NCBI RefSeq assembly: GCF_001971725.1
Contig: NZ_CP019388.1
Location: 2,480,001 to 2,544,000, forward strand
Source of the DNA: Winogradskyella sp. J14-2
GTDB lineage: Bacteria > Bacteroidota > Bacteroidia > Flavobacteriales > Flavobacteriaceae
Direction of reading: 5' to 3'
DNA: 64,000 nucleotides
The position numbers and the translations under genes are program-made. Below the pieces are notes generated by a model, which was not told the origin of the DNA, made no database searches, and saw only the letters and a list, made by a program, of their open reading frames with translations. Positions 35,598 through 43,773 of this stretch are shown here, piece after piece (within the stretch, counting starts at the first letter, position 1; every line of letters starts with the position of its first letter).

Positions 35598-36614
35598 ATG
35601 AGTGTACTTAAATTTATTGAGATAGATCATTTTGAGTTGTGTAGTGGTAGAAACATTAGCCTTAGATTGTCGTATCAAGTATTCGGAAAGCCATTAGGAA
35701 ACAACCCAATAGTATTAGTAAATCACGCCCTAACAGGAAATTCTCAGGTAACAGGAAAAAATGGCTGGTGGAACGATATTGTTGGTAAAGACAAAATTAT
35801 AGATACAGATATTTATACGGTTTTAGCGTTCAATGTACCAGGTAATGGGTTTGGTGGATTAGAAGAATCTTTTTTAGAATATTATAAAGAATTTACAGCA
35901 AGAGATGTAGCTCGTATTTTTTCTGAAGGACTAAACCGTTTAAATATTAATGCTTTATACGCTATCGTTGGTGCATCTGTTGGTGGTGGTATTACTTGGG
36001 AGTTGGCAGCATTACGACCAAATTTGGCAGCATATGTAATTCCAATAGCTACAGACTGGAAATCTACAGACTGGGTAATTGGTAATTGCTTCATTCAAGA
36101 TGAAATATTAAACCATTCGTCTCAACCACTTTTTGATGCCAGATTGCATGCCATGACGTTTTACAGAACGCCAGAATCTTTTGCTTCAAAATTTAAAAGA
36201 GAAAAACAACGAAAAGATGCTTTTAAAATTGAAACTTGGTTAGCGCACCATGGAGAAAAACTAGAAGGAAGATTTGATTTGTCAGCTTACAAAATGATGA
36301 ATCAAATTTTAAAAACTATCGATATTATACAAGGCAGAGGCACGTTTACCGAAGTGGCAAAACACATTGCTTCTCACATTCATATTATAACAATTAATTC
36401 GGATTTACTATTTAAATCAGACGAAAACTGGAACACATTTGTAGAACTAAAGTCAGTAAAAGAAAATGTTACTATTGGCGAGCTAAAATCTAATGATGGC
36501 CACGATGCTTTTTTAATTGAGTATCAGCAACTCATTAAGCTATTAAAACCGGTTTTTAATTTAAAATTACAAGAACATGACAACTATACATCTAGCTATA
36601 TTCGGAATTGGTAA
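35598..36614 (+). CDS. metX: Homoserine O-acetyltransferase family alpha/beta-hydrolase
   Basis: 338 residues. Acyl transfer to homoserine feeding MetY is the inferred role from operon context and MetX-like signatures: NHALTGNSQV, FNVPGNGFGG, the nucleophile elbow GASVGGG, TINSDLLF (Asp) and NDGHDAFLIEY (His). Shorter than many MetX enzymes (about 350-380 residues), as typical of the flavobacterial type. Its end overlaps the start of hom by 38 bases. Confidence 0.85.
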   Translation: MSVLKFIEIDHFELCSGRNISLRLSYQVFGKPLGNNPIVLVNHALTGNSQVTGKNGWWNDIVGKDKIIDTDIYTVLAFNVPGNGFGGLEESFLEYYKEFTARDVARIFSEGLNRLNINALYAIVGASVGGGITWELAALRPNLAAYVIPIATDWKSTDWVIGNCFIQDEILNHSSQPLFDARLHAMTFYRTPESFASKFKREKQRKDAFKIETWLAHHGEKLEGRFDLSAYKMMNQILKTIDIIQGRGTFTEVAKHIASHIHIITINSDLLFKSDENWNTFVELKSVKENVTIGELKSNDGHDAFLIEYQQLIKLLKPVFNLKLQEHDNYTSSYIRNW

Positions 36615-37671
36615 TGTAGGCTCTGCATTAATCAATCAGATTCAACAACAAAAAAGAAAGTTTCAAGAGCGGCAACAATTAGATATTCGGATTTCTGTAA
36701 TTGCAAATTCAACATTGGCATTTTTTGCTAATGACACCAGGGACGAATGGGAGGTGGATTTTGAAAAATTTTCAGAACCTTATAACATTCAAGATATAAT
36801 CCATCATTTTAAGACTTTAGGAGTAGAACATGCTATCGCAATTGATGCTACAGCAAGTACTGCATTTGTTGAAAACTACACCTTACTAATAGAGAACGGT
36901 TTTCATATCATTGCTGCAAACAAGGTTGCCAATACTTTAGATTATAATTTTTATAAAGAATTAAGGACGGTTTTAAAGCAGAACAACAAGAAGTTTTTAT
37001 ATGAGACTAATGTTGGTGCTGGATTGCCAATTGTAGAGACTATTAGAAATCTGCATCAATCAGGAGAAGAAATCCACAAAATAAAAGGTGTGTTTTCAGG
37101 ATCACTAAGTTATATATTTAATACGTATTCAGAAGAAGAATTGCCTTTTCATAAGGTGTTAAACAATGCTGTTGTACTTGGTTTAACAGAGCCAGATCCA
37201 AGAGACGATTTGTCTGGTAAAGACGTGGCAAGAAAGCTCTTGATTTTAGCAAGAGAATTGGGCTTAAAAGCTGAGCTCAGTAGTGTAAATATAACCTCTT
37301 TGGTGCCCAAGCAGCTCAATGGATCTACAACAATATGTGAGTTTAAACAACGTGCTTTTGAGTTAGATGACAGTATTAAATTAAGCACGGCAAAACAAAA
37401 TAAAGACACTGTTTTACGTTACATTGGCGAACTAGATGTGCTAAAAAACACCTTAGAAGTGAAGCTTGTTTCTGTGCCAAGGTCTTCAACTTTAGGACAG
37501 TTAAAAGGGACTGATAATCTTATTGAAATTTATACAGAATCGTATAATGAGCAACCATTAGTAATTCAAGGCGCAGGTGCAGGTAAGGCGGTAACCGCAA
37601 GAGGTGTGCTTTCGGATATTCTTAAACTTTGTGCGCATTTACAAAAGGTTAATGTACACAGTTTTAATTAA
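36577..37671 (+). CDS. hom: Homoserine dehydrogenase
   Basis: 364 residues. Reduces aspartate semialdehyde to homoserine, the substrate of MetX. Starts MTTIHLAIFGIGNVGSAL: the NAD(P) loop GxGxxG is at the very N-terminus, so the ATG overlapping metX by 38 bases must be right. ANKVAN and GVFSGSLSYIFN, GLTEPDPRDDLSGKDVARKL are catalytic-region signatures. There is no aspartokinase fusion and no C-terminal ACT domain, so feedback control is likely at RNA level through the SAM riboswitch. Confidence 0.93.
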   Translation: MTTIHLAIFGIGNVGSALINQIQQQKRKFQERQQLDIRISVIANSTLAFFANDTRDEWEVDFEKFSEPYNIQDIIHHFKTLGVEHAIAIDATASTAFVENYTLLIENGFHIIAANKVANTLDYNFYKELRTVLKQNNKKFLYETNVGAGLPIVETIRNLHQSGEEIHKIKGVFSGSLSYIFNTYSEEELPFHKVLNNAVVLGLTEPDPRDDLSGKDVARKLLILARELGLKAELSSVNITSLVPKQLNGSTTICEFKQRAFELDDSIKLSTAKQNKDTVLRYIGELDVLKNTLEVKLVSVPRSSTLGQLKGTDNLIEIYTESYNEQPLVIQGAGAGKAVTARGVLSDILKLCAHLQKVNVHSFN

Positions 37672-37850
37672 TGTTTTAATAACCATTTATTGCGCTATTG
37701 CTAAGATTTAAAATATAGATATTACAGAAATTTGCAGCAAAACCAAATCGCATGAAAAAGTATAAATTAGAATTCGGTTTTGCACTAAAGTTAATGGTAA
37801 TAACAGTATTATCTTTAGTAGCAACGCTATTTTTAAATTAAATATTCTGT

Positions 37851-37858
37851 TACTTTTG
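37851..37858 (+). promoter_or_regulatory. Probable -7 element of the PagL-like gene
   Basis: TACTTTTG matches TAnnTTTG and lies 18 bases before the ATG at 37876. The -33 region is TATTTTT without a clear TTTG. Confidence 0.45.
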
Positions 37859-37875
37859 CCAGTAATCATTGATTT

Positions 37876-38970
37876 ATGAAATACTGGCTAACAGCTATAG
37901 TTATAATGTTTAAATTCTTATTGTTTGCTCAAAATAATGAGAATTCAAATTCTTACCTAGATATAAACTATTTTGCTGGGAATATAGCTCTTCACAATAA
38001 CGATATCCTTCATTTAATTCAAGGGCATCCAGAAGGTGTAATTCTCAGTTGGAACAAGAAAACTTTCGGTGAAGAAGCTTGGCAACAACGTTTTAACTAT
38101 CCAGACTATGGTGCTTCCTTCATTTATCAAGATTTAAAGAATGATGTGCTTGGTGAAAATTATGGACTGTATGCGCACTATAATTTCTACTTTTTTAAGC
38201 GTAACCTAATGTTTAGAATTGGGCAAGGTATTGCCTATACCACTAATCCTTATGATAAGGTAGAAAATCATAAAAACATTGCTTTCGGGTCGCATTTACT
38301 GAGTTCTACTTACGTAATGCTCAATTATAAAAAAGAACGTTTGTTTAATAGGTTTGGTTTACAAACAGGCTTGTCTTTAATTCACTATTCTAATGCCAAC
38401 GTAAAAGCGCCTAACACCAGCGTTAATTCTATGACTTTTAATTTAGGATTAACCTACAACTTAGATGAAGAAGATTCAGAATATATAGATAATTTAACGG
38501 ATGAGAAGTTTACAGAACGCATAAAATACAATATAGCTTTTAGAAGTGGTATAAATCAGAGCGACGTTATAGGAAGTGGGCAATTTCCATTTTATATAGT
38601 TTCGGCTTATGCAGATAAACGTTTGAATCATGTTAGTGCTGTTCAGTTTGGTGCAGATGTGTTCTTTTCTAACTTTTTAAAAGAGTTGATTTATTATCAA
38701 TCCGTTTCTTTTCCTGAGTTAGATGTTACTGGTGATGAAGATTATAAACGTGTAGGACTATTTGTAGGTCATGAGTTGTTTATCAATAAAATGTCCATAG
38801 AATCGCAGATAGGCTATTATGTCTATTATCCGTTTGATTTTGAAGGCAGAACCTATTTAAGAGTTGGACTAAAACGCTATTTTGGTAAGAAATTCTTTGG
38901 AGCTATAACCTTAAAATCTCATGGTGCTAAAGCAGAAGCCGTTGAATTTGGAATTGGAGTAAGATTATAA
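37876..38970 (+). CDS. Acyloxyacyl hydrolase (PagL-like lipid A deacylase family)
   Basis: 364 residues. Signal peptide to about residue 19 (LLFAQ). The rest reads as an outer-membrane beta-barrel: YGLYAHYNFYFF, FGLQTGLSLIHYSNANV, terminal GIGVRL. His170 and Ser172 in IHYSNAN sit where PagL has its catalytic His-Ser pair; the acidic third residue is not pinned down. The family removes a fatty acid from lipid A; activity here is inference. Single gene with its own -7 box, followed by a dispersed repeat. Confidence 0.8.
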   Translation: MKYWLTAIVIMFKFLLFAQNNENSNSYLDINYFAGNIALHNNDILHLIQGHPEGVILSWNKKTFGEEAWQQRFNYPDYGASFIYQDLKNDVLGENYGLYAHYNFYFFKRNLMFRIGQGIAYTTNPYDKVENHKNIAFGSHLLSSTYVMLNYKKERLFNRFGLQTGLSLIHYSNANVKAPNTSVNSMTFNLGLTYNLDEEDSEYIDNLTDEKFTERIKYNIAFRSGINQSDVIGSGQFPFYIVSAYADKRLNHVSAVQFGADVFFSNFLKELIYYQSVSFPELDVTGDEDYKRVGLFVGHELFINKMSIESQIGYYVYYPFDFEGRTYLRVGLKRYFGKKFFGAITLKSHGAKAEAVEFGIGVRL

Positions 38971-38974
38971 ATTT

Positions 38975-39048
38975 GTCATTCCTGAGTTGGGCACTGAGCG
39001 ATGGTCACTGAGCGAAGTCGAAGTGAGTCGAAGTGAGGCAAGGAATCT
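38975..39048. repeat. Dispersed GTCGAAG repeat, copy A
   Basis: GTCATTCCTGAG ... GGAATCT flanks a core of 44 bases (38992-39035) built of CACTGAGCG and GAAGTCGAAGTGAGTCGAAGTG blocks. The core matches copy B at 42870-42913 at 42 of 44 positions. It lies just upstream of the DUF2807 gene. Confidence 0.8.
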
Positions 39049-39057
39049 ATTTTAGAT

Positions 39058-39801
39058 ATGAAGAAAATAATTTATTTATTGGTTTTTCTTGTTTTTGCTT
39101 GCAATAGCGAAGATGCTAACGATTGCTTTCAAACATCAGGAACTATAGTGCAACAAGAAATTGATGTTGTTGGCTTCGAAAGAATTTTAGTGAATAGAGA
39201 TATAGAATTAATCATTACTGAAGCACCAGAATATAAAGTTACTATTGAAACAGGTGAGAACTTAATCAATGATGTAAAGGCAGAAGTTATTGGAGATAGA
39301 TTAGTGCTCACAGATGATAATACCTGTAATTATGTGAGAGACTATGGTATTACAAAAATTTATGTTGAAGCACCAAATCTTAAAGAAATAAGAACGTCGT
39401 CGCAGTATGAGATTTCATCAAATGGAGTCTTAAGCTATCCTAGTTTAAAATTATTGTCTGAAGATTTTAATGAAGCTACAGATTTTACGGTTGGTGATTT
39501 TAGATTGTCTATAAATTCAGAGAGTTTACGTATTACTTCAAATAATATTTCATCATTTTATATCAATGGTGAAGTGGAAAACTTGTTCGTTGGTTTTTTC
39601 TCAGGCTCTGGGCGTTTTGAAGGTGAAAACTTAATCGCTCAAAATGTGGAAGTAAACCATAGAGGGAGTAATGACATGATTGTAAATCCTCAAGCATCAC
39701 TAACAGGGATTTTAAGAGGAACAGGACATCTTATTTCTGTAAATGAACCACCACTAGTTGCTGTAGAACGTATTTACAGTGGTCAGTTGTTTTTTGATTA
39801 G
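39058..39801 (+). CDS. DUF2807 (head GIN domain) lipoprotein
   Basis: 247 residues. Lipobox LVFAC at Cys15. The mature part is a DUF2807-type beta-helix: VVGFERILVNRDIELIITE, YKVTIETGENLIND, VEAPNLKEIRTSSQYEI and LRITSNNISSFYINGE. Envelope protein of unknown role. The stop overlaps that of the convergent 70-residue protein by 4 bases. Confidence 0.85.
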   Translation: MKKIIYLLVFLVFACNSEDANDCFQTSGTIVQQEIDVVGFERILVNRDIELIITEAPEYKVTIETGENLINDVKAEVIGDRLVLTDDNTCNYVRDYGITKIYVEAPNLKEIRTSSQYEISSNGVLSYPSLKLLSEDFNEATDFTVGDFRLSINSESLRITSNNISSFYINGEVENLFVGFFSGSGRFEGENLIAQNVEVNHRGSNDMIVNPQASLTGILRGTGHLISVNEPPLVAVERIYSGQLFFD

Positions 39802-40010
39802 TTAAGGTTTACGATTATTACTATTATTAAAACAATTACAAATAACCCAAGCCTTCTATTCCATTCTTCTTGTAAAATAGTTGTAAAAGGTTTCTTGCCT
39901 AAGTAAAAAAGCCATTTAAAAGAAGCTCCAAAGTATTTTAAAATATCCGGAATCGCTTCTTGAATTATACCTGCTAAAAATTCTAACAAACCCTCTAGCA
40001 TACTAATCAC
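39798..40010 (-). CDS. Small membrane protein of unknown function
   Basis: 70 residues. An amphipathic N-terminal half (LLEFLAGIIQEAIPDILKYF) and a C-terminal hydrophobic helix (LGLFVIVLIIVIIVNLN). No family recognised. Its ATG overlaps the stop of the CHAP gene by 4 bases, which implies translational coupling and a shared job. Confidence 0.65.
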   Translation of the reverse strand: MISMLEGLLEFLAGIIQEAIPDILKYFGASFKWLFYLGKKPFTTILQEEWNRRLGLFVIVLIIVIIVNLN

Positions 40011-40597
40011 TTTCTCAACCAGCCTAAAATTCTTGAATTGTCAATTTGCCACTTTTCATTTTTAAATAACAAATCATACCTTTCTCTAGAATTGCCATAA
40101 GGTCCTGAATTCTGTTGTGTAATTTCAATTTCATCTTCGTTTACTTCAGAAATTATTGAGACATGTCCATGTTTGTTTGAAAATGTTCCAGAATAAATCA
40201 ATAAATCGTTCACCTTAGGTTTTGATTTACTAGGATTTGTATACTGAATTAAACCTCGCTGTTTATTTAGTTGTCCATCTTTTAAATTGTCAATAAAAAA
40301 ATCTTTGGCGTGTCCATAACTTTCAGGCATTTTGTGATGTAACTGTTCATAGTAGTAGCGTTTAACAAACTCTACGCACTGAAATTTTAATCCTAAATTA
40401 TAGCCGTCTTCTGATATTGCTCTGCCGTTTACATTATCAATTTTTCCATTGTAGTAAACAGATGTACCATTAAGGTTGTCTATTTCTTCTCCAATACTAT
40501 ACTTAGGGTTTGGGTTTGTACTCTCAATTAAAATATATCCACCTATAGCAAAAACAACAAAGACTAATAATAGTGTCTGTTTTTTTAATTTATTCAT
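40007..40597 (-). CDS. Membrane-anchored CHAP-domain amidase-like protein
   Basis: 196 residues. An N-terminal signal anchor (about 6-24) is followed by a CHAP domain: the catalytic Cys in LKFQCVEFVKRYYYEQL (about residue 74) and the His in NKHGHVSIISEV (about residue 143), then TQQNSGPYGN. CHAP proteins cleave peptidoglycan cross-links or glutathionylspermidine-type amides; here a periplasmic peptidoglycan hydrolase is likely. Coupled to the 70-residue membrane protein. Confidence 0.82.
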   Translation of the reverse strand: MNKLKKQTLLLVFVVFAIGGYILIESTNPNPKYSIGEEIDNLNGTSVYYNGKIDNVNGRAISEDGYNLGLKFQCVEFVKRYYYEQLHHKMPESYGHAKDFFIDNLKDGQLNKQRGLIQYTNPSKSKPKVNDLLIYSGTFSNKHGHVSIISEVNEDEIEITQQNSGPYGNSRERYDLLFKNEKWQIDNSRILGWLRK

Positions 40598-40623
40598 TAA
40601 TAGTTTCTAATTTAAAGTATTAA

Positions 40624-40654
40624 ATTCCTTCCCTCAGGGAAGGCTAGGATGGGC
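40624..40654. repeat. CCTTCCC-TCA-GGGAAGG hairpin repeat
   Basis: A 7-bp perfect stem (40627-40633 with 40637-40643) followed by CTAGGATGGGC. This kind of CCC-AGGGAAGG-AGGATGGG element is a recurrent intergenic repeat in Flavobacteria. It lies just downstream of gldA. Confidence 0.55.
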
Positions 40655-40659
40655 TTTTA

Positions 40660-41553
40660 TCAACTCGTCAATTCCCTAAACAAACTCTCTAAACTTGCGT
40701 TTTTTTGATTGAGTTGAAGAATCTTCAATTCATTGTCATGGGCAAAATCAAAAACATGAGAGCGCATATCTTCTTTGGTTGAAAATGTGATTTCGTAAAC
40801 AAAACCATAAGTATTCTTAACAGAAGCAACTTTAGGTAAGCGTAACAGAAATGTATCCTCAACACGGTAATCAAACTCTACAATAATTACTTGTTCTTGG
40901 CCTTCTCTGAGGTCTTTGAGGTATTTGTCAGCAACCACTTCTCCTTTGTTAATAATTATAACACGATCGCACATGGCTTCAACCTCTTGCATAATGTGCG
41001 TAGATAAAAACACGGTTTTTTCTTTACCAATATCCTTAATAAGGTTTCTTATGTCTACTAATTGATTTGGATCTAAGCCTGTAGTTGGTTCATCTAAAAT
41101 TAAGACATCGGGATTGTGCAGTAGCGCGTTAGCCAGACCAACACGTTGTCTGTAACCTTTGGAGAGTTGGCCTATCTTTTTATGCGCTTCTGGTGTTAAT
41201 CCAGTAAGTTCAATGACTTCATTAATTCTAGATTTTGGAGTGCCATACGCATTGGCATTAAAGTTTAAATATTCTTTTACATAAAGATCTGTGTAAAGCG
41301 GATTATGTTCTGGTAAGTAGCCTACACTTTTTTGAACGTTCTTCTTGTCCTTAGTAACATCAAATCCGTTGACGCTTGCATCGCCTTCTGAAGCTTCAAT
41401 ATAGGTTGTTAGAATCTTCATCATTGTGGATTTTCCGGCGCCATTTGGTCCTAAAAAACCAACAACTTCTGCGTCCTTTACTTTAAAAGAAACGTTATTT
41501 AATGCTTTTTGATCTTTATATAGTTTTGAAATATTATGGACTTCAATAGACAT
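40660..41553 (-). CDS. gldA: Gliding motility ABC transporter ATP-binding protein
   Basis: 297 residues. Walker A GPNGAGKSTMM (about 36-46), Q-loop GYLPEHNPLYTD, signature LSKGYRQRVGLANAL, Walker B VLILDEPTTGLD, switch His in FLSTHIMQEVEAMCD. The overall sequence matches GldA, the ATPase of the GldA-GldF-GldG transporter needed for flavobacterial gliding. gldF and gldG are not in this window, which is normal. Confidence 0.9.
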   Translation of the reverse strand: MSIEVHNISKLYKDQKALNNVSFKVKDAEVVGFLGPNGAGKSTMMKILTTYIEASEGDASVNGFDVTKDKKNVQKSVGYLPEHNPLYTDLYVKEYLNFNANAYGTPKSRINEVIELTGLTPEAHKKIGQLSKGYRQRVGLANALLHNPDVLILDEPTTGLDPNQLVDIRNLIKDIGKEKTVFLSTHIMQEVEAMCDRVIIINKGEVVADKYLKDLREGQEQVIIVEFDYRVEDTFLLRLPKVASVKNTYGFVYEITFSTKEDMRSHVFDFAHDNELKILQLNQKNASLESLFRELTS

Positions 41554-41697
41554 AATTCAGAATATTTGAATTTATTTTTTTCTGCTACAACAAACGTTGA
41601 TAGGTACATTTTTTAGTAACAAACTAATCGATCTATCTATGGTGTATAGTCAACTTTTATGGGATTAAAGTTAATGATTTTCGGTTAGTCACAAATA

Positions 41698-41742
41698 ATA
41701 AAAATTAAGGTGGATTCGAATACATCCAAATCCACCTTAATT
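41698..41742 (-). terminator. Intrinsic terminator of the 243-residue T9SS protein gene
   Basis: TTAAGGTGGATT (41705-41716) pairs perfectly with AATCCACCTTAA (41729-41740). On the minus strand the stem is followed by TTTTTATTATTT. The rest of the gap up to gldA (41554-41697) shows nothing recognisable. Confidence 0.8.
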
Positions 41743-41775
41743 GTAATTGTTTAATGCTAGCAAACGTTAATTTGT

Positions 41776-42507
41776 TTATGCTTTTATAAATTTTGATGTT
41801 TTACCGTTATCGAACATTAAAAAGTATATTCCGTTGTTTAAATTTTGAATATCTATGCTATGGTCACTAGATATAGTTGCACTCATAATTTTAACACCCA
41901 GATTATTATATATACTATAACTTTTAATATCTAATGCTTCTTGAATATAAATAAAGTCAGAAGATGGTATAGGATAAATGGTTGTATTTTCATCATTGAA
42001 ATCATTAATACTTAATGTGGGTGTTGTAAAGACAATGTCATCTAGACCAAATGAATCGTCACCTATGCTACTGGTTATAGTAAAAGAACTAACATTGGTC
42101 CAATTTAGAGTTACGGTAGATCCCATGCCATATGTGAGGTCTTGGTTAACACTAGAGTTGCTGCCGCCTGATGGAGTAAAAGTATAGGTGCGAGTTCCAG
42201 AAAATGTATATGGAGCCAGTGCGTACACCGAAGTTATATCAACTGGAGAGCTAAAAGAAACTGTGGCTGATTCACCAGAATCGGTTTGGTAGGTATACAC
42301 CACATTTCCAGATGAGCCTGCAAAGCCATTACCATTAATAAGTTTTGAGTCATCAGAAGAGTAGGATGAGGTAAATGTTGCAGTGATACCTGAGACAGTT
42401 TGGCTTATTCCGTTACCAGTATCAGTAGCGCTTTCCCAATCGAAAGTTTGAGAAAAAGATATAATGCTAAATAGTAAAAAATAATAAGTAGGGTAGATTT
42501 TTTTCAT
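41776..42507 (-). CDS. Secreted protein with T9SS type A sorting domain
   Basis: 243 residues. Signal peptide to about residue 19 (IISFSQ). A Ser/Thr-rich beta-sandwich region (FDWESATDTGNGISQTV, GSTVTLNWTNVSSFTITS, GDDSFGLDDIVF) is followed by a C-terminal sorting domain of about 75 residues (TIYPIPSSDFIYI, YNNLGVKIM, LNNGIYFLMF, FIKA). It should be exported by the type IX system. The middle looks like a sugar-binding or PEP-type beta-sandwich; the ligand is unknown. Confidence 0.8.
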   Translation of the reverse strand: MKKIYPTYYFLLFSIISFSQTFDWESATDTGNGISQTVSGITATFTSSYSSDDSKLINGNGFAGSSGNVVYTYQTDSGESATVSFSSPVDITSVYALAPYTFSGTRTYTFTPSGGSNSSVNQDLTYGMGSTVTLNWTNVSSFTITSSIGDDSFGLDDIVFTTPTLSINDFNDENTTIYPIPSSDFIYIQEALDIKSYSIYNNLGVKIMSATISSDHSIDIQNLNNGIYFLMFDNGKTSKFIKA

Positions 42508-42660
42508 TTTTTAAATAATTTAATTGATAGTATTTGGGGCTTGCTAACATGCCTTTAAATTTTAAAAGGCAGGCAAAAATAATCAATATCTAATTCCACA
42601 CATAGATTATTACAAAATCTTTAAAATTTTATTAATGGCTCAAAAAAGAGTTCTCAACAA

Positions 42661-42691
42661 TTTTGATTTGTAAAAATATTATTTACTTTAG
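42661..42691 (+). promoter_or_regulatory. Promoter of the aromatic amino-acid operon
   Basis: TTTTG (42661-42665), 18 bases, TACTTTAG (42684-42691): close to TTTG-N19-TAnnTTTG. It places the transcript start close to 42697, a few bases before the leader ATG at 42704. Confidence 0.65.
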
Positions 42692-42703
42692 CCTTATCGA
42701 ATT

Positions 42704-42772
42704 ATGACAAATACATCTAGAGCATATTATAACTGGTTTTATTTCTTTTTTAACGAAAGAAACGAGGCTTAG
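42704..42772 (+). CDS. Aromatic-rich attenuator leader peptide
   Basis: A 22-residue ORF, too short for ordinary gene finders. After MTNTSRA it reads YYNWFYFFF (codons 42725-42751: eight aromatic codons in nine), then NERNEA and TAG at 42770. It precedes a perfect terminator and the genes for phenylalanine and tyrosine synthesis. Known leader peptides of phe/trp operons have this shape: shortage of charged tRNA-Phe or tRNA-Tyr stalls the ribosome. Regulatory function is inferred from sequence, but the combination with competing hairpins is strong. Confidence 0.85.
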   Translation: MTNTSRAYYNWFYFFFNERNEA

Positions 42773-42800
42773 TATGTTTTAATGAATAAAATATAAGTTT

Positions 42801-42834
42801 AAAAAGTCTCGAATTATTCGAGACTTTTTCTTTT
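42801..42834 (+). terminator. Attenuator terminator with antiterminator alternative
   Basis: AAAAAGTCTCGAA (42801-42813), loop TTA, TTCGAGACTTTTT (42817-42829), then CTTTTTC: a 13-bp perfect stem. CGAGGCTT (42763-42770), at the end of the leader gene, can pair with AAGTCTCG (42804-42811) over 8 bp with one G.U. A ribosome at the leader stop codon would cover CGAGGCTT and allow termination; one stalled on the Phe/Tyr block would leave it free. Confidence 0.85.
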
Positions 42835-42857
42835 TCAATCCTTTTGATTGAAAAAGT

Positions 42858-42930
42858 CCTGAACTGTTACACTGAGCGCTGGTCATTGAGCGAAGTCGAA
42901 GTGAGTCGAAGTGTGGTTTCAGGATCTCAT
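42858..42930. repeat. Dispersed GTCGAAG repeat, copy B
   Basis: CCTGAACTGTTACAC ... GTGTGGTTTCAGG forms an imperfect stem around a 44-base core (42870-42913) nearly identical to copy A at 38992-39035; followed by ATCTCAT. It sits between the attenuator and pheA and is transcribed as part of the leader. Confidence 0.8.
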
Positions 42931-42945
42931 TAAATAATTGTTAGA

Positions 42946-43773
42946 TTGACAAAACCAATAGCCATACAAGGAATAAGAGGGTCGTTTCATCACGAGGTAG
43001 CTCAAAAGTACTTTAGCTCTACAGCAGAAGTCATTGAGTGCATGTCTTTTGATAGGGCTGTAGACAATTTATTACAACATGAGACAGATAGTATGGTTAT
43101 GGCTTTAGAGAATTCTATAGTAGGTTCAATAATTCCAAATTATGCACTAATAGACAATCATAGTCTGAGTATTGTTGGTGAGTATTATTTGGATATTCAG
43201 CATAATTTATTAGCCTTGAAAGGTGAAACTTTAGCAGCTATAAAAGAAGTGCACTCGCATCCCATGGCATTGTTACAATGTAAAGTTTTCTTTAAAGACT
43301 ATCCAAATATTAAGTTGGTAGAGGCTAAAGATACAGCAGAAGTTGCTAAGCAAATTTCAGAAAATAATAGTAAAGGAATCGCAGCTATAGCAAGCAAAAA
43401 TGCAGCAAGTTTATATGATTTAGATATTTTGGCAGAGAGCATTCAAACTATTAAGCATAACGAAACACGCTTTGCTATTGTTAGGCGAGAAAATAGCCAC
43501 CTTGAACGAAAAGGAATTAATAAGGCATCTCTAAAATTTGAATTAGACCATAAACGTGGTAGTTTAGCTACAATACTCAATGTAATGAGTGATTGTAACC
43601 TAAACCTAACTAAAATTCAATCTTTGCCAAAAATTGAGACACCTTGGAAGTATGCCTTCTTTGTAGATGTTACTTTTGATGCACTCGAAGATTACGAAAA
43701 AGCATATGCCATCATACAGATTATGGCTGAGAATTTTAAAGTGTTGGGTGAATATAAAAATGCAAAAACATGA
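42946..43773 (+). CDS. pheA: Prephenate dehydratase
   Basis: 275 residues. Converts prephenate to phenylpyruvate. IQGIRGSFHHEVA (N-terminal signature), ALENSIVGSIIPNY, and NETRFAIV (T-R-F catalytic motif) are followed by a C-terminal ACT domain (about 195-270; LKFELDHKRGSLATILNVM, KIQSLPKIETPWKYAFFVD) for feedback by Phe. The only start giving the full N-terminus is TTG at 42946; no ATG is in frame nearby. First structural gene behind the attenuator; its stop overlaps the next start (ATGA). Confidence 0.94.
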   Translation: MTKPIAIQGIRGSFHHEVAQKYFSSTAEVIECMSFDRAVDNLLQHETDSMVMALENSIVGSIIPNYALIDNHSLSIVGEYYLDIQHNLLALKGETLAAIKEVHSHPMALLQCKVFFKDYPNIKLVEAKDTAEVAKQISENNSKGIAAIASKNAASLYDLDILAESIQTIKHNETRFAIVRRENSHLERKGINKASLKFELDHKRGSLATILNVMSDCNLNLTKIQSLPKIETPWKYAFFVDVTFDALEDYEKAYAIIQIMAENFKVLGEYKNAKT

